Positions 14,177-29,100 of a DNA stretch of 64,000 nucleotides are shown here, in pieces. Positions within the stretch are counted from its first letter, which is position 1; the number at the start of each line of letters is the position of its first letter. The translations under genes were made by a program, and so were the position numbers. The notes under the pieces are model-generated. The model saw nothing but the letters and a program-made list of their open reading frames with translations, did not search any database and had not been told where the DNA came from. Source of the stretch: Rhabdophis nuchalis (lineage: Eukaryota; Chordata; Lepidosauria; Squamata; Natricidae); contig CM077643.1 in assembly GCA_039707465.1 (NCBI GenBank), forward strand, positions 64,234,605-64,298,604, read 5' to 3'.

Positions 14177-17100
14177 GTGAGTGAGCCTCTCGCCTTCCCT
14201 TACGGAAGGTGGGAGGGGGGGGAGGTTAAAAAGAGGGCGAAGCGAGGGGAAAGGAAGGCGGCTCGCGGAGGAGCTTGCCCGACAAGGGAAAACTTTTGCC
14301 GTTTCGGTTCCTTGGGTCGTTCAAAGACCCAAGGAACCGGGTCTCCTCTACGAGAATCTCCTCTTTTTAGGCTTTTTATATTTTTACATTCAAGCCGCCG
14401 AGGGGAAGAATAAGAATAAAGCCCAATTTCTTGAGATTCGGAGGTACTTAGAAAAGGCAAGGCAGGCGAAGGGTTTCCAATCGGGAGGAGAGGATTGTGG
14501 CTGTTATACGATGAAGGTCTGGGCTTTGAAACATTGTTGTCTTTCCCGTCGCCTGTCTCCGGAGGCGAAGCGGTCACGTTTGTTGAAAACGGATGCCTTG
14601 CTCTTTAAAGATGATGCTTTTAAAGTATATTCCTGTAGCTGGGTGGTGCAAGGAAGCGTTTTCTCTCCCAGGTTTACTAGTGAACCTTTCCGGAGCATCA
14701 TCGGCCCCTAACCATGCTGGCAGGATCAATGAGCAAGAAAACAAGTGGGAGCTGAACATGGAAGACAAGAGCATATGAATTGGTGTTACTAAACATTTTA
14801 GATGAGGTGCTGCATGTATATATCCTCGTTTCCTTTCAGCTATTGGTGTGTATACATGCAGAACCATACAGTAGATAATTTTGTTTCCTGCCTTGCTTGA
14901 TGGAACTGGTTGTTTTGAAACTGTGTGCCTCACACATCTCTGCCATTAATATGATCCCTTTTTCCTTGACATCAACATTATGTATAACCTGAATAATTGC
15001 TGCTGGGGAAGAGAATATTTTGGGTTTCTTTTTAATCTTTGTTTTGTGCAGTATTGAAATCTCTAGATGTACATTTTTTGGGGGGAAGATAAGATGTTAC
15101 ATTTCAGATTGATTCTGAAGGCAATGATATATTGTCATTTTCCTATCAAACAGCTTTCCTTTGAGATTTTGGAAAAAGGGCAGAGATTTAATAGCATTAA
15201 GTATCCAACTAATCTAGCTATTAAGGAAGAACATTTTAAAGCACAACACAAATTTGCTAATTGCTTCTCCCTCCCAAGAGTTGCATGTCCCAGAGGGTTG
15301 GGTGATTCTGGAGTGAAGATTTTTTTTTAAGCTATTCTGGAATATATAGAAATGCTTTTCTTTAGGCATGTTTAGGTTAGAGAATAGCGAAAGAGCTGTA
15401 TTAAGAAGCTAGTCCCATTTCTTCAATGGGCTACCAAATACCTTCAAACAGGATGTGAGTGTAATAGCACTTTGCCATCTATGTTGTTTAGCAACTGATA
15501 CTGAGAGGTATTTAATGCTGGACAAGTTTGGTCTAAGTCATATTGATTTAAACCAGTCAGGAAGACTATAATAATTTAAATCATTGTCAATAATATTCTG
15601 TTGTTGATCATGCTTTCTACTAAAGTTCTTCTGCTTTGTTACAACCTATACTTCAGTCCTCATAGATAGATGCAACTTTTATGTTTAGAAACAGATATAT
15701 GTTATAATTATAAATTCATACTTCTGATTTTCTTCTGATTAATTTTACATTAAAATTGTTATTTAGCACTAAACCAGATATATATCAGACAGCTGACTGA
15801 TGTGCATTATTTCTCTTGATAGTAGGTAATAAAAATAGATTGTAGTCAGTATTATGTAAGGCTTAATGTGATGAAACAATAAAAACACTATGTTGGAAAA
15901 AATTAAAGACTGATTTAGGCAACTTAAATGATAAACATTATGAATGTGTTTCTGCAATTGCATGCAGAACTAGTTGGACTTGTTTGGGTACATACTTATA
16001 TATAAATACTGTATGTTCAAGTACATATGCATGCATAGGCATAATTTTAGCTGAATAGTTTAATGAAAACAATGAGCTTTATTTAAAACACTTTCATGCA
16101 CAGAGTATTCATTTAATAGTTCAAATTGATATAAATGCATTAAAATATAGTGCAAAATATGTTAAAAATATATTCATAAAGGAGACTATTGCAATGTATC
16201 TGTTTTACTAACTGTGACTAAGCACAGAAGCAGGGTAACTTTAAGGATTATATTTACTCTAGTTTTTGAACAATAAACATGAAAAGATCATACAATATTG
16301 TATTTTAAATTGTATTTTAATTTTTTCATACTTTAGCAAGAAGGTTCTCTGTGTGCCCAGCATTGCTTGAATAACTTACTGCAAGGGGAGTATTTCAGTC
16401 CTGTGGAACTGTCTTCTATTGCACAGCAGTTAGATGAAGAAGAGAGAATAAGAATGGCAGAGGGTGGAGTTTCTAGCGAAGAATATAGAACATTTTTACA
16501 GGTAACAGCTCTTCAGGTGGTTTTACATTTATTTGCCAGTTTTTGTTCTGCATATTTTCTTATTGAAAGAGCTTATATTGAAGCTGAATTTCAGAATGAT
16601 GAAATGTAAAGTTATCTATTCACCTTCCTAGAATAGCATCTCCAGATATACAGGTAGTCCTTGGTTTATGACCACAATGAAGCCATAATTTCTGTTGCTA
16701 AGTGAAACATTTGTTAAGTAAGTTTTGCCCCATTTTATGACCTTTCATGCTATAATTGTTAAGTGAATCATTGAAGTTGTTAAGTTAGTAACACGGTTGT
16801 TGAATGAATCTGGCTTCCCCATTCACTTTGCTTGTCAGGTCGCAAAAATGGATCAAATGACTCCAGGATATTGCAACCATCATAATATATCAGTTGCCAA
16901 GTGTCTGAATTTTGGTCACATGACTATTGAGATGGTGCAGTGGTCATAAGTATGAAAAACAGTCATAAATCACTTTTTTCAGTGCCATTATCACTTTGAA
17001 CAGTCACTAAATGAACTGTTGTAAATTGAGATCCACCTGTATTAGAATTATAGTCAATTTCTCAGTGAAGCTTCTGTTTAACATTTCTAAAGCCTTTTTT

Positions 17101-20100
17101 TTTTTTAGAAACTGGAGAACTTCAGGTACAGAATTTATTTTGTCCCAAGCTACTTTTAAATTTATGTCCACAAATGAGTGTACAAAAAGCAACATGAAAA
17201 AGGCTACTATACTAACCACTAGGTTTTTGTATTTGTCTGGTGTTGTTTATCTGCATAGTTTATCTGCTGTTTTTCATTGACATAACCTGTAAATCCCAGA
17301 ATGTTATGTTATGTTCTCATGCCTTCAGAATGGTTCATTGAAAATATTTTTAGAGTGAATAAAGTTTAAGATTAACTGAATTTATTCTCTACATATACTT
17401 TGCCAAAAGCTTCTGTAGCACATAATTTAATCTTCTTTCCTTTGCATTCTTTGTTCAACAGCAACCTTCAGGAAACATGGATGATAGTGGTTTCTTCTCA
17501 ATTCAAGTAAGCAGTTTCTAAGCAGTTGTTCTATAATTTGTGAAAACCTTTTTAGAATACAATATTTGAAAATTCTTATTGAAATACCCTGGGCTCCTAT
17601 TTAAGAGCTATTTAGGAAACAGCTGTGCTTAGTGAATATATTTCTTAAAGTAAATGTTTGCCTCCCAAAATGTACAAGGAGCAAATCCATGGTTACAGAG
17701 AGTTCTTTATGTTTCAAACCTACATCGTGATTGCAATAAATAGCTTTCTGTAAATAGCTTCTATGCTTTTACATCCCACTGATTTTCAGTAGAATATTAG
17801 CAGTCTAATAATTTATATAATTTTTCTACATAGGTTAGGATGGGATGGATTTCCCCAGACCAAACTGATAATGTAATACATTATTTCAATTCCCTCCCCC
17901 TGCCTCAGTTAAGCTGTCCTTTGGGATTTAAAAAAAAGTTTGCATTAAACGGATGAGCTTATTTATTTATAATGGATGAGCTTATTTATTTATAATGATG
18001 TAATTAATAAAAGTCTTCCTTTGTATTGTACATCAAGGATGGTGGAAATGTACTTTTTATAAGGTATATGTGTAAAGTTTTCCAAATAAATCATTACAAA
18101 GTGAAAAGTTGGCATACATACACATATGGGAATAACTTCAGGAGATGGAGAGAAAAGATGCAGCCTAGGGGATGATCAAATAAGAAAGGGCATAGCTTGC
18201 AACTGCATAATAGGCAGAGAGAGACTCAGAAAGGAACCTCACCAACTTCTCAAGCTGTAAAAAAGACAGTGGGAGATTGATATTGATTTTTTTTATCCTG
18301 CCTTTATGACTTTATAAATAAACTCAAAGCAACAAACATACTTAATACTCCTCCCTTCTCCTAGTTTCCTTATAACAACCACCTTATAAAGTGAGTTGAG
18401 CTGAGAGAGAGAATAATTGGCTCAAAATTACTTAGCCGGCTTTCAAGCCTATGATGGCATCAGAACGTAGTCTTCTGGTTTCTAACGTTGTGCCTTAGTC
18501 ACTACAGCAAACTTGCTTTCTAGATAAAACTGGCTTCCTCTGTGTTCAAATATGTGCCCACACACTCATGCAGAGTTTCTACTCAAAATTGCTGTCATCA
18601 TTTCCAGATAAACGAGACAGGAAATATGACCAGATGAGCTAATTCTACTTGATTATGAGGATACATTAACAATCTTGTAAGTCTAATAGTACAAACCTTC
18701 TACTTACTCTTTGGCTGCATCTCTTCCCCTCCCATATCTAGGCTTATCCCCACGTATTGTTACAATATCCCTGTATAATTAATTACAGGTTGTCCTTAAC
18801 ATACAATCATAATTGGGACAGTTGCTAAGCAAGGCAGTTGTTAAGTGACTCATGCCCAATTTACCTTGCTAAGAAATCACTGCAGTAGCTAAGTGACTCA
18901 TTAAGCAAATCTGACTTCCCCATTGAGTTTGCTTGTCAGAAATTGACTGGGAAGGTTACATATGATGATCACACTGCAGATATATATATAGATAGCTAAG
19001 ATAGATAGATATAGATATATACATACCAATTGCCAAATGCCCACATTTTGATCATGTGACATGAGGTTACTACATCAGTTGTAAGTGTCAGCACTAGTTG
19101 TAAGACACTTTTTTCATTGTCATTATAACTTTGAATGGTCACTAAATAAATAGTTTTAATTTGAGGAGTATCTGTATTTATCCCGTCCTGATAGTAGGCT
19201 GCTTTGAGATAGATTGTTGTATGTAATAACTAGGCTAAGTAAATAATAAGTAAACTAGGAACAAAGACTTCAGAGCCATAAGTTACATAGTATATATGCT
19301 CTGTAAAGTACAGTAGTTTGTAACAACAAAGTAAACTTTATCCAAACTTGACTATATTTGTATCAAGTTTGAAATCACTGAAGCTGGCAGACTTAGTCTG
19401 CAATTTATAATTATACTTTTCTATAGATTGCTTTTATTTTTTTCCTCTTTTACAAAATGGGAAGCAGGGTGAATTTCTCTCTTTAATTTCCCAATAGTTG
19501 GCAAACAGGTTTTATACTAATAATGTATTTCAATCAAGAAATTTAAGAACAAATATATTACTTTGTCCAAAATATACAGAATATACTGAGTTTTTATAGG
19601 ACTCAGTGATGTCTAGAAATATACCTCTCATGCAAATAGTCACTCAACATGTCTATGGAGATTCTTAGTCATCTAGCTAATGGTTGCCCTAAAGGTGCTT
19701 TTTCAAAAGGCTGCTGGATTTTATTTTATTTTTTCTTTGAAAACATTTCACTTCTCATCCAAGAAGTTTCTTCAGTTCTGAGTGAATGGTGGAGAATGGA
19801 AGGATTTATATTCCTTGCAGTCATTTGGTTGTTAGCACTTTCTTTAGGAGTTGAGGCTACCTGGAGGTTTATCTTAATCCTCAGGATCACCTTAATAGTA
19901 AAAAATGGATGTGGAACCTTCTTGCAATTGTGGATAGGACTATGTTGTAAATTGCAAGAAGGTTCCACATCCATGCGAGAATATTTATAGGAATATAAAT
20001 CCTTCCATTCCATAAAAAGTGAAATGTCTTCAAGAAAGAACAAAGAAAGTCCAGTTTTCTTTTGAAGAAACACCTTTGGGATAGTTACTCAACATTTAAA

Positions 20101-23100
20101 TTATTTTACTGGCATTTTAAAATGGTTGTTAACATCTTGTCCTTGAAAAAATGAATGTCTTTTATAATATAGAATAAAACTATTGTGTATAGATCTCATT
20201 ACAGCAGTCTCATTTACAAAGAACTAAATTTCTGTAGTGATTTACAGCATTTGCATCACGTCATTTGGGTAAAGATATAAATCATGCATTCACACAAATG
20301 ACTTATCAGTATAATAATGTATTATGTGTTTAACAGATATTCCTGAATTAGGGACACTTCCTCCCTAAAATAGTCAGTTGAAATGGGATTTCACTATATA
20401 AAGAATTAGACCAATAGGTTTTAAATATCTTACCAAGTTTTACATAATGACTTGACAGACAGAATAAAATTGATGTTTCCAGAGCAAATTGATTGTAAAT
20501 ACTGTAGCTGCTGATAATAACAACTCAGGTGTATAATGTGACTTTTTGGGGGAGAAATCATTTTTTTTTTCTTCCTATCATTCCCCTGCAAATGCAATTG
20601 GTTTTTCTGAGAGACCAAATTAGTTTTCAAATTGTATATTTGTTATCCTCCCTTAAATGTATTTTGTATGTGGCCTGCTTAATGTAGATTCATGAAGGTT
20701 ACTTCTTAATTAACTTAGCCCAGTGTTTTTCTTTTAATGAAATATGGTTGTTTCCCCACTCTCAATTTAGTTGAAACAATAGGATGGGTCCCGATTTAAT
20801 CAGAGCAAACAAATTAAATTCAATGTGACTTTAGTCCTGACTACTGGAGTTCCATTGATTTCAGTGGTCTGTTCTGAGTATGACTGTGTGAATTTAGTTA
20901 ATATATTTGTCTCTATAGTTCTAAAATGGTTGCATTGCTTACATTTTATAACTGACTGATTTATCTCATGAAAAGTGCTGTTTTTTGACAGGTTATAAGC
21001 AATGCCTTGAAAGTTTGGGGTTTAGAACTAATCCTCTTCAACAGCCCAGAGTATCAGAGGCTCGGGATCGAACCTATGTAAGACTTTATTTTTTAGCTCC
21101 CTGCTTCCATTTAAAGAATAGTAATAGTTATGCAAGAACAAGAAAACCCTTATTCTTTCCTTCAGAACTCCTTTTGAAAATTACTATTTCAAGTTCTGGT
21201 TTTATCCACTCCACATTTTCTGTTTCATGTTATTGAGGCCCCTTACATGTTGATTTGTCCCCTGAGCCTTCATGACATCTCAGTATCTGTAGCATAATAG
21301 AATGCTGCTTTTGAATTATATCTGTTTAATGACATGTCTGTATTTATCAAACACATGTAATAATAAATATATCTCCAAAACAATAGTATTAAATATTCTG
21401 AACTATCTGTGGATGAAAAGTTCACATAACCTGAATCGTAACTTTAATACTATTGTATGATGTTTCTAAATGCAAAAATGGTAACATTGATTAATATTTC
21501 TTTGCTCAAATATTTAATTCTCTGAATACTTTGTGTTTTATTTTCAGAAATGAAAGATCTTTTATTTGTAACTATAAAGAACACTGGTTTACAGTTCGAA
21601 AATTAGGGAAACAGGTAAAGTTCTTTATTTTCCTTCTTTAAAATCGATGTCAAGTTTGGCATTGGAATCAGCTATAAATTCAGTCAAATTTTAGTGCGTG
21701 TTTAATGACAAACACTGCATTCATAGGTAGGTAGGTAGTTAGGTAGGTAGGTAGATGATAGACAGACAGACAGATTTGATGGACAGGCAGATAGTTAAAT
21801 AGATACAATTGATGAAACATTTTGGTTCTATTCAAGATGTTATTTCCCATTATTATTTATTTATTTATTTTATTAAATTTATACCCCGCCCTTCTCCTTG
21901 TTAGGATCCAGGGCGGCGCACAGGCATTATTTAAAAGACACAAAATACAATAAATATCATTTAAAATGTATTAAATTAACAGACCCGTGCTAAAACCCCA
22001 ATATTAAAACCCATTACCAAATTATAAATTTTCTTAAAAAGTCAGAAACGGGGGGCTATCCTAGGCCGGCTTGTTGGAATAAATACGTCTTAAGAGCTGC
22101 TTTGTTCCTACTGTTCAGTATTTTCATTCTGAAGCTGGAACAGACTTTTGCTATGCAATGCACATGCGACTCCCCATGAGCCCTGCGCATGCATGTTTGA
22201 ACCCAACCTGTGTGCGCCCCTCACATGCAACCCCCTGTGCTGCCCCAAACCCCTGCGCATGTGCACACGACCCCTGTGTGCATCCCACCCCTTGAACATG
22301 CACGTGCAACCCCCCCCCCCCCGGTATGCACCCCCATGCGCACATCTCCTGCATGCATAGCAGAGACCTGAAAATCAGCTGGCTGGTGGGAGGCGTGCAT
22401 GCACAGTGGAGCTGCGCTGGGGCGATGGCTCGCGTGCCTGAAGAAGGCTCTATGTGCCACCTGGGGCATGCGTGCCATAGGTTCGACATCACGGTTGTAG
22501 CTGATTTTTCATGTTAATGTGTATTAAACAACCTACAACCTTTTGGATCATCCTTTATCAATATTTACTTACCTAAATATAAAACAACCATGGGCGGGCA
22601 GCAGTGGGAACAAGCAGTGGGAATGAGAGTGACTTCCAACTTCCTGCCAGCTTCCTCACTGACTTTGTGGGAAGCTGGCAGAGAGCACTGGAAATCACAA
22701 TCACATGGTTGCCACTGACTGTAGTGCTGCTGCTGCAATAGCTGCATCTTAAGATATTTGAAATTTCAATTCCATGGGAGTCATGGATCCTGGATTTTGT
22801 ACACATTTTTTATCAACATATTTCAGGTATCTTGATTCACAAATTGTTGCCCTATGATGCATCATTTTGTTAATTGAAGGTTACCAGAGACAAACAGGAA
22901 AGTTTTAGCAATATGTAGACTAGAGAGTAGCAGTCAGATTTTTTCCCCTTGTTGTTTCTGATTCATCAGTTTTTCTAATTTAAAACCAGGCATTTGCATT
23001 GCAATATATGCTTCTACAGCAGAAATAGCAATGTGTTAAGTTTCCTGTTATGTGTTCAAGGCATTCCTTTGATTACAGCCTTGGTTTTTTCCCTATAAAT

Positions 23101-26100
23101 AATGCATCCATTTACTTGCATATACTATCTGAGAATGACTAGAAAAGACTAGGAGTTTTGTATCTGAGAAACTGTTTGCCGGCCATCAGATTTATACAAA
23201 TAATATTATTCCATGGTGTACCCATGTTTTCCCGAAAATAAAACCAGGACTTATTTTCTTTTTGGCTCCAAAATAAATATTAGGGCTTATTTTTAGAGGG
23301 TGTCTTATTCTCTCCCCCCCCCCCCTTGACGTGCTGTTGCTGCGGCCACAAGGCAAGGCAGGTATCGGGGGTGGGTGGCCTGGCTATGGGGGCCCTGAGG
23401 TAAGCTGGTCCGGAGTGTGTGAGGAAGCTCCACCCCACTGCCTCACCTTGTGGCTGCAGCACTGCAAGCAACCAGTTAGAATGGGCAGCTGGCCAGCTGT
23501 GCAGGTTCTTAAGTAGGGCTTATATTAGGTGCACATTCAAAACATGCTAGGGCTTATTTTAGGTATAGGTCTTATTTTCAGGGAAACAGGGTAGTAAATT
23601 ATACAAAATAATTCTTTTATTTATCTTTGATTGCATATACCGTATATTTACTTAATTGTTTTAAGTAAAACAATTTTTACTCATAGGTATATAGTTTTCT
23701 ATATTAAAATATATTATTAATAATCACACTGCATGTTAATTTTTTTTCTTTGAACAGTGGTTCAACTTGAACTCTCTCTTGACCGGTCCAGAACTAATAT
23801 CTGATACTTACCTTGCACTTTTTTTGGCTCAGCTACAACAGGAAGGTAATCCTACTTTTCAGATTCTGACTGCTTTTCCTGTGTTGTTTGACTGAATTAT
23901 GCAGAATACATAACCAAATTGCCCACTATTGATAAAGAACATTTTTCTATCTATTAGTGCCTTGCCCACTAACTGCATTTTATATTAATTTTTAGATTAT
24001 CTTCCTAATCTGTTCATATCCTTTTATCTTTCATAGGTTATTCAATATTTGTTGTAAAAGGTGACTTACCTGATTGTGAAGCTGATCAATTACTGCAAAT
24101 GATTCGGGTACAGCAAATGCAAAGGCCAAAATTAATTGGCGAAGACACGCTGCAATCAACAGATCAGAGGTAAGGTAAATAAATGTTTGTGTTTTCATGG
24201 GTTCAGTGTAAGTATTTTTGAGGCCTGATTATGAACAAAGAAAATAGGAGCTAAAAAGTAGAAGGTACTATTATGTTTACACATGGAATTTTATTTTTAT
24301 TTTATTTTTCAAATTTATACCCCGCCCTTCTCCTTGTTAGGAGCCAGGGCGGCGCACAGGCAATATTAAAAACCATACAAAATTACAAAATACATTATTA
24401 AAAAACTATTAAATTGAAAATTAAACAACTATACATCCAAATCCCAACATGGCTGGCACCAATTGAAGCAGTGACCTATCCAACGGTTCATAATCCAAAA
24501 AGAAATTTAACTTATGAAGATTTGACAGAGGAAATTGGTAATATCAGAACACGGGCAGATTTAGAGTTAAGGGGTTGGAAAATAGACTGGTGGTCCTACA
24601 CGCAAGCAGTATCTAAATTTAATAAGGATAAAAAACAATTTGGAATTTACTCATCAAAACAAGATATTGATAAGATCTTATGAGATTCACCGATTAAATT
24701 CATTTCTAAAGCATATAAATTGCTTTTACAAGGATACATTGGTGAGGAAATAATCAAAGGTGCTATGATCGCCTGGGGGAGGAATATAGGAAGGAACATC
24801 ACTCTCGACGAATGGCAATCAATTTGGGGCAAATCTATTAAAATGACCCTGGCCTCCTCATTCAAGGAGAACTTATACAAAATGCTATATAGGTGGTATT
24901 TACCACCATCCCGAATAGCATACATGTTTCCAAATACTTCCGACAGATGTTGGAAATGCAAAACGGCCAGGGGTACGTTCTTTCACCAATGGTGGACTTG
25001 TCCAAAAATTAACCAACTTTGGAAGAAAATACAAATCTGGCTGATGGAAATAGTAGATATCAACTTCCCTCTTAAGCCTGAATCTTATTTACTTGGCATT
25101 AAACCAAACCAAACTCAGAACCAAGACTGGTACCTTTTTATACACATTACAACAGCAACAAGGATGGCCATTGCGCAACAATGGAAGGATAGTAATGTAC
25201 CAACAGACCACCTCGTCATATCCAAAATTTTCAACTGTGCTGAATCCGATAGGCTAACATATATCTTAAAAGATAAAACAGAGTCGATTTATGCTCAAAC
25301 CTGGGAAAAATGGTACATATGGTACGACAAGAGAACAAAAGGATACCAAAGTGAACAACCAAATAGTATAAACGTGGAATAATTACAAGGAAAAAAGTGA
25401 GAAGACAATGAACTTAAGATAATTATAGAGATACATAGGCAGATAGTTAAGTTAAAATGTATATAAGAATGAATAGAACAGACTGGGACAAACAAAAACT
25501 TTTGAATTTGGGGAATAATTATATCCCCGGTACGTCCACCCTTTTCTTTTCTTTCTTCTATCTCCCTTCTCCCCTCTTCCCCTACCTTCCTTTCTGCCTT
25601 AATAATGTACGTCGATTTTTCTTTATATTTGTTAAATGTTACTTTTATATTTATATTAATAAAGATTATATTTTTCCAAAAAACAACAACAATTAAATTA
25701 AATCCTGTGCTAAAAACCCTTTTAAAACCCTGAGAATTAAAATTTAGGGGTAGGTCGTTCCAGAGGGCTGGGCCCACCACAGAGAAGGCCCTTCCCCTGG
25801 GTATCGCCAACCGGCATTGTCCGGCCGACGGTACCCGGAGAAGACCCTCTCTGTGGGAGCGGATCGGACGAAGGGATGTATGGGGCAGGAGGCGGTCTCG
25901 TATATAGGTAGGCCCCGAGCCATGGAGCGATTTAAAGATGGTCGTCAACACCTTGAAGCGCACTCGAAAGGCCACAGGTAGCCAATGCAGCTCGCACAGG
26001 AGAGGTGTTATTTGGGATTGCCTTGAGGCACCCATAATCTGCATTCTGGACTAACTGTAGCCTTCGAGTGCACCTCAAGGGGAGCCCCATGTAGAGAGCG

Positions 26101-29100
26101 TTGCAGTAGTCCAGCCGGGACGTCACGAGTCCTTGAGTGACTGTGCGAAGGGCCACCCGGTCCAGTAAGGGGCGCAACTGGCGTATCAGGCGTACCTGAT
26201 AAAACGCCCTCCTGGCCATGGCTGTCACATGGTCCTCCATGGACAGCCGGGAATCCAGGAGGACACCCAAGTTGCGCGCCCTCTCCACGGGTTGTTCGCC
26301 CCCAATGGCCGTGTTGGACTTACCTAGCTGAACCGGGGTGCCGGAAACCACAGCCACTCGATCTTGGACGGGTTGAGCTTGAGTTAAATTAAAAAACCAA
26401 AATATGTGTTTGCCTTTAATAAAAATATTATCTTTTTTTTTAATGAAAAAAAAGTTATATTGGTTTTTACAAAATTTTAAAAATAGGAAAAAGGTATAAG
26501 GTGTTACAGAGATATTGTGAGGACATCTATGTCGGAGGTGTTGGCCCCCTCCGAGGCTTCTTACAAAAAAAAAAAAGATAATACAATACATTTTTCATTT
26601 CTCTACAAAGTGGAAAGAGATACAAATATATCATTTTATATTCATGCAATCAATCATTATTTCTATAAACATCCAGATAAAGGTTACACTATATAGAAAA
26701 AAGTCATTTGTGAGAACTAAGTCTTTTAGCAATTGTATCTTCCTCTCCCTGACCTCCAGTGGGCGGAGCCGTGGCCCCCTCCGTTCCCCCATTTTCATCC
26801 TCCAAGATTGCGGAATGTTTTTTAAGAAAGGCTTCCGCCTCTGCAATTGTTTTAATTCTTACTCTCCCCCCCTCCCAGAACACTATCATTCCCTCGGGCA
26901 TCAACCATTTGAACCACACCCCCTTTTTATATAATCTTTTTGATAAGAAGGAATATTTCCTTCTTATTTCTCTAATCTTTTTCGGGATCTGTTTCAAGAT
27001 GGCAATCTCATTCTGTTGATATATCAAGGGACCGTCTCTTTGTGCTCTCAGGATCCCGTCCCTTGTTGACCTTACAAATTTAATATGTATCTCTCTGGGT
27101 ACTTCATTTATTCTGGCATATGCTGAGTTAATTCTATAAATCAGATCGATGTCCCCCCAAATATCTTCTTTGCTCTTTTTAGTGTAATCTGCTAACATTG
27201 TACATATTAAATCTTTTAAATCTTCAGAGGCAACTTCAGGAACATTTTGAAACCTTAAAAAGTAAGACATCCTTTCAAAATCCATCCTAGACATATGACC
27301 AGCTAAATCCACAATTTCCCTTTGAGAATTTTTTATCTCTCCCTTCATCTCAGCCGTCCCGCCCTCCAGTCCATCAATTCTTTGTTTGTTTTCCATTAGT
27401 GCTTTCTGTGTCTCCAAAAGTTCCAATTTTGAGCTAACATTGTCTTTCCGGATTTCTTTTATTTCTTTCATGATGTTTTGAAGAGTTTCCTCTATTGCTG
27501 ATAACTGTGTAGCTTCCACCTCTGTTTCTTTGGATACCATTGAAGTAATCTTAGGTTGATGTGGCTGCTTTTTTGAAGCCATAATGAAAGTATTAAGTAT
27601 TAAGATAAAAATATTATCTATGTCTAATAGGAGATATACCAAATACAAAATAAGTTTTGTACAATTTCTGTATATTTACTTAAGAATTGGGAATTTTTAA
27701 AAAAAGTCTTTAAAAAAAGGCTTGGACTACCTTCATAGCTATCTGTGTAAATACAGCTAGTAGAAGAATCTTAAATAAAGATAGTGTCAATGGTGCTATA
27801 TATAACTTCACTGACCTTATTAATAGACTGTGCATGGGTATAACAAGATCCAGAGAGTTGTGGTTTCTATTCTTTGTGATTGTGGTGACATGGAGACAAC
27901 AACACATACAGTATATATACCTGTCCTTTGTGTCCCGATCAGTGTACACCTGAGGACTTCATGGCAGCAGCACGACAGAACACAATTAATGTTGCTAGTT
28001 TCTGGGCAAGATCTGTTTAATTTGGAGATAGATTAATCTAGTATTTAATATTTTAAATTTCATGTCATATGGCAGCGTTTTTCAACCACTGTGCCGTGGC
28101 ACACTAGTGTGCCGTGAGATATTGTCTGGTGTGCCGTGGGAAAAATTCCAATTTCATCCGTAACATGCAGCTTCGGCTCACAAATAGACCTGTCACTGTT
28201 ACACTGACAGGAGGAGACATCGCAGTAGATCGCTGATGCGCAGAAGAGCGTCGATGGATCTGGACTCTGGAGGATTATCGCGGATGCAGCACAGAAGAGC
28301 GTTGAGTGATGGAACAATTATAAAATACTTTTTAACATTTTCTAATGGTGGTGGTGTGCCTCGTGATTTTTTTCATGAAAAAAGTGTGCCTTTGCACAAA
28401 AAAGGTTGAAAAACACTGTCATATGGTATGCCTTATTTTAATTGTGATGCTTCTGACATGAACAAATTGATAGCCATCTTTTTTCTGCTCACTGTATCTT
28501 TTAAAAACTAAATCTTTCTCTCTACCACTCATCTAGATATAGAGCAACATTTGGCTTTATAACAAAAATGTGTTTGTTTTCTGTTTAACTTTTCCAGCGT
28601 GCAAAAACCAGACTTAGAAGAAGCACTAGATGTTAACCAGTCCTTGGATAATACCAATATGTTAGATGAAGATGAAGAAAATTTCCAAAAAGCACTTGCA
28701 CTCAGCAGACAGGAAATTGATATGGAGGATGAAGAAGCAGATCTCCGGAGGGCTATTCAACTTAGTATGCAAGGTAAAATATTATATTTTGATTTTAAAA
28801 ATGGATTGATAGTTTGCATGCTTCATCTTATTCAAACATAATACAAGCAATAAAACTACACCGAAGCTTTTTGTGTGTGTGCCTTTGAGTCAGTGTTGAC
28901 TCCTGGTGACCGTCAGGACTAGTACCAGCAGTTTTGTCTGCCAGACATTGGACATGTTTGCCATGACTTTCTTCCTATTCCTGAGAGACAGCGATTGGCC
29001 CAAAGTGAGCCAAGGTCACCTTTACACCAAATATTCTGCTCACAGAAGCATTATATACCTTTAAAATGTCTTTATAGATAAGATGTGCACACTTTAAAAA

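Noticed and set aside
13847..14711. Several long frames on both strands around the ATXN3 first exon (up to 176 codons)
   Set aside because: They lie in the GC-rich promoter and intron start, overlap each other in different frames, and show no domain or homology that I recognise.
19649..20073. Overlapping 113- and 115-codon frames on opposite strands
   Set aside because: They arise from the foldback repeat, whose inverted arms keep both strands open. Not a gene.
22148..22517. Overlapping frames rich in Cys, His and Ala on both strands
   Set aside because: They are made of alternating tgcgcatg-type sequence inside a hAT-like element, with a C homopolymer that shifts frames.
24411..27660. Single L1 rearranged by twin priming (ORF2 tail plus, ORF1 minus)
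   Set aside because: A different LINE in minus orientation occupies 25690-26389 between the two pieces, and the plus-strand L1 splits that LINE, so simple twin priming does not explain the order.
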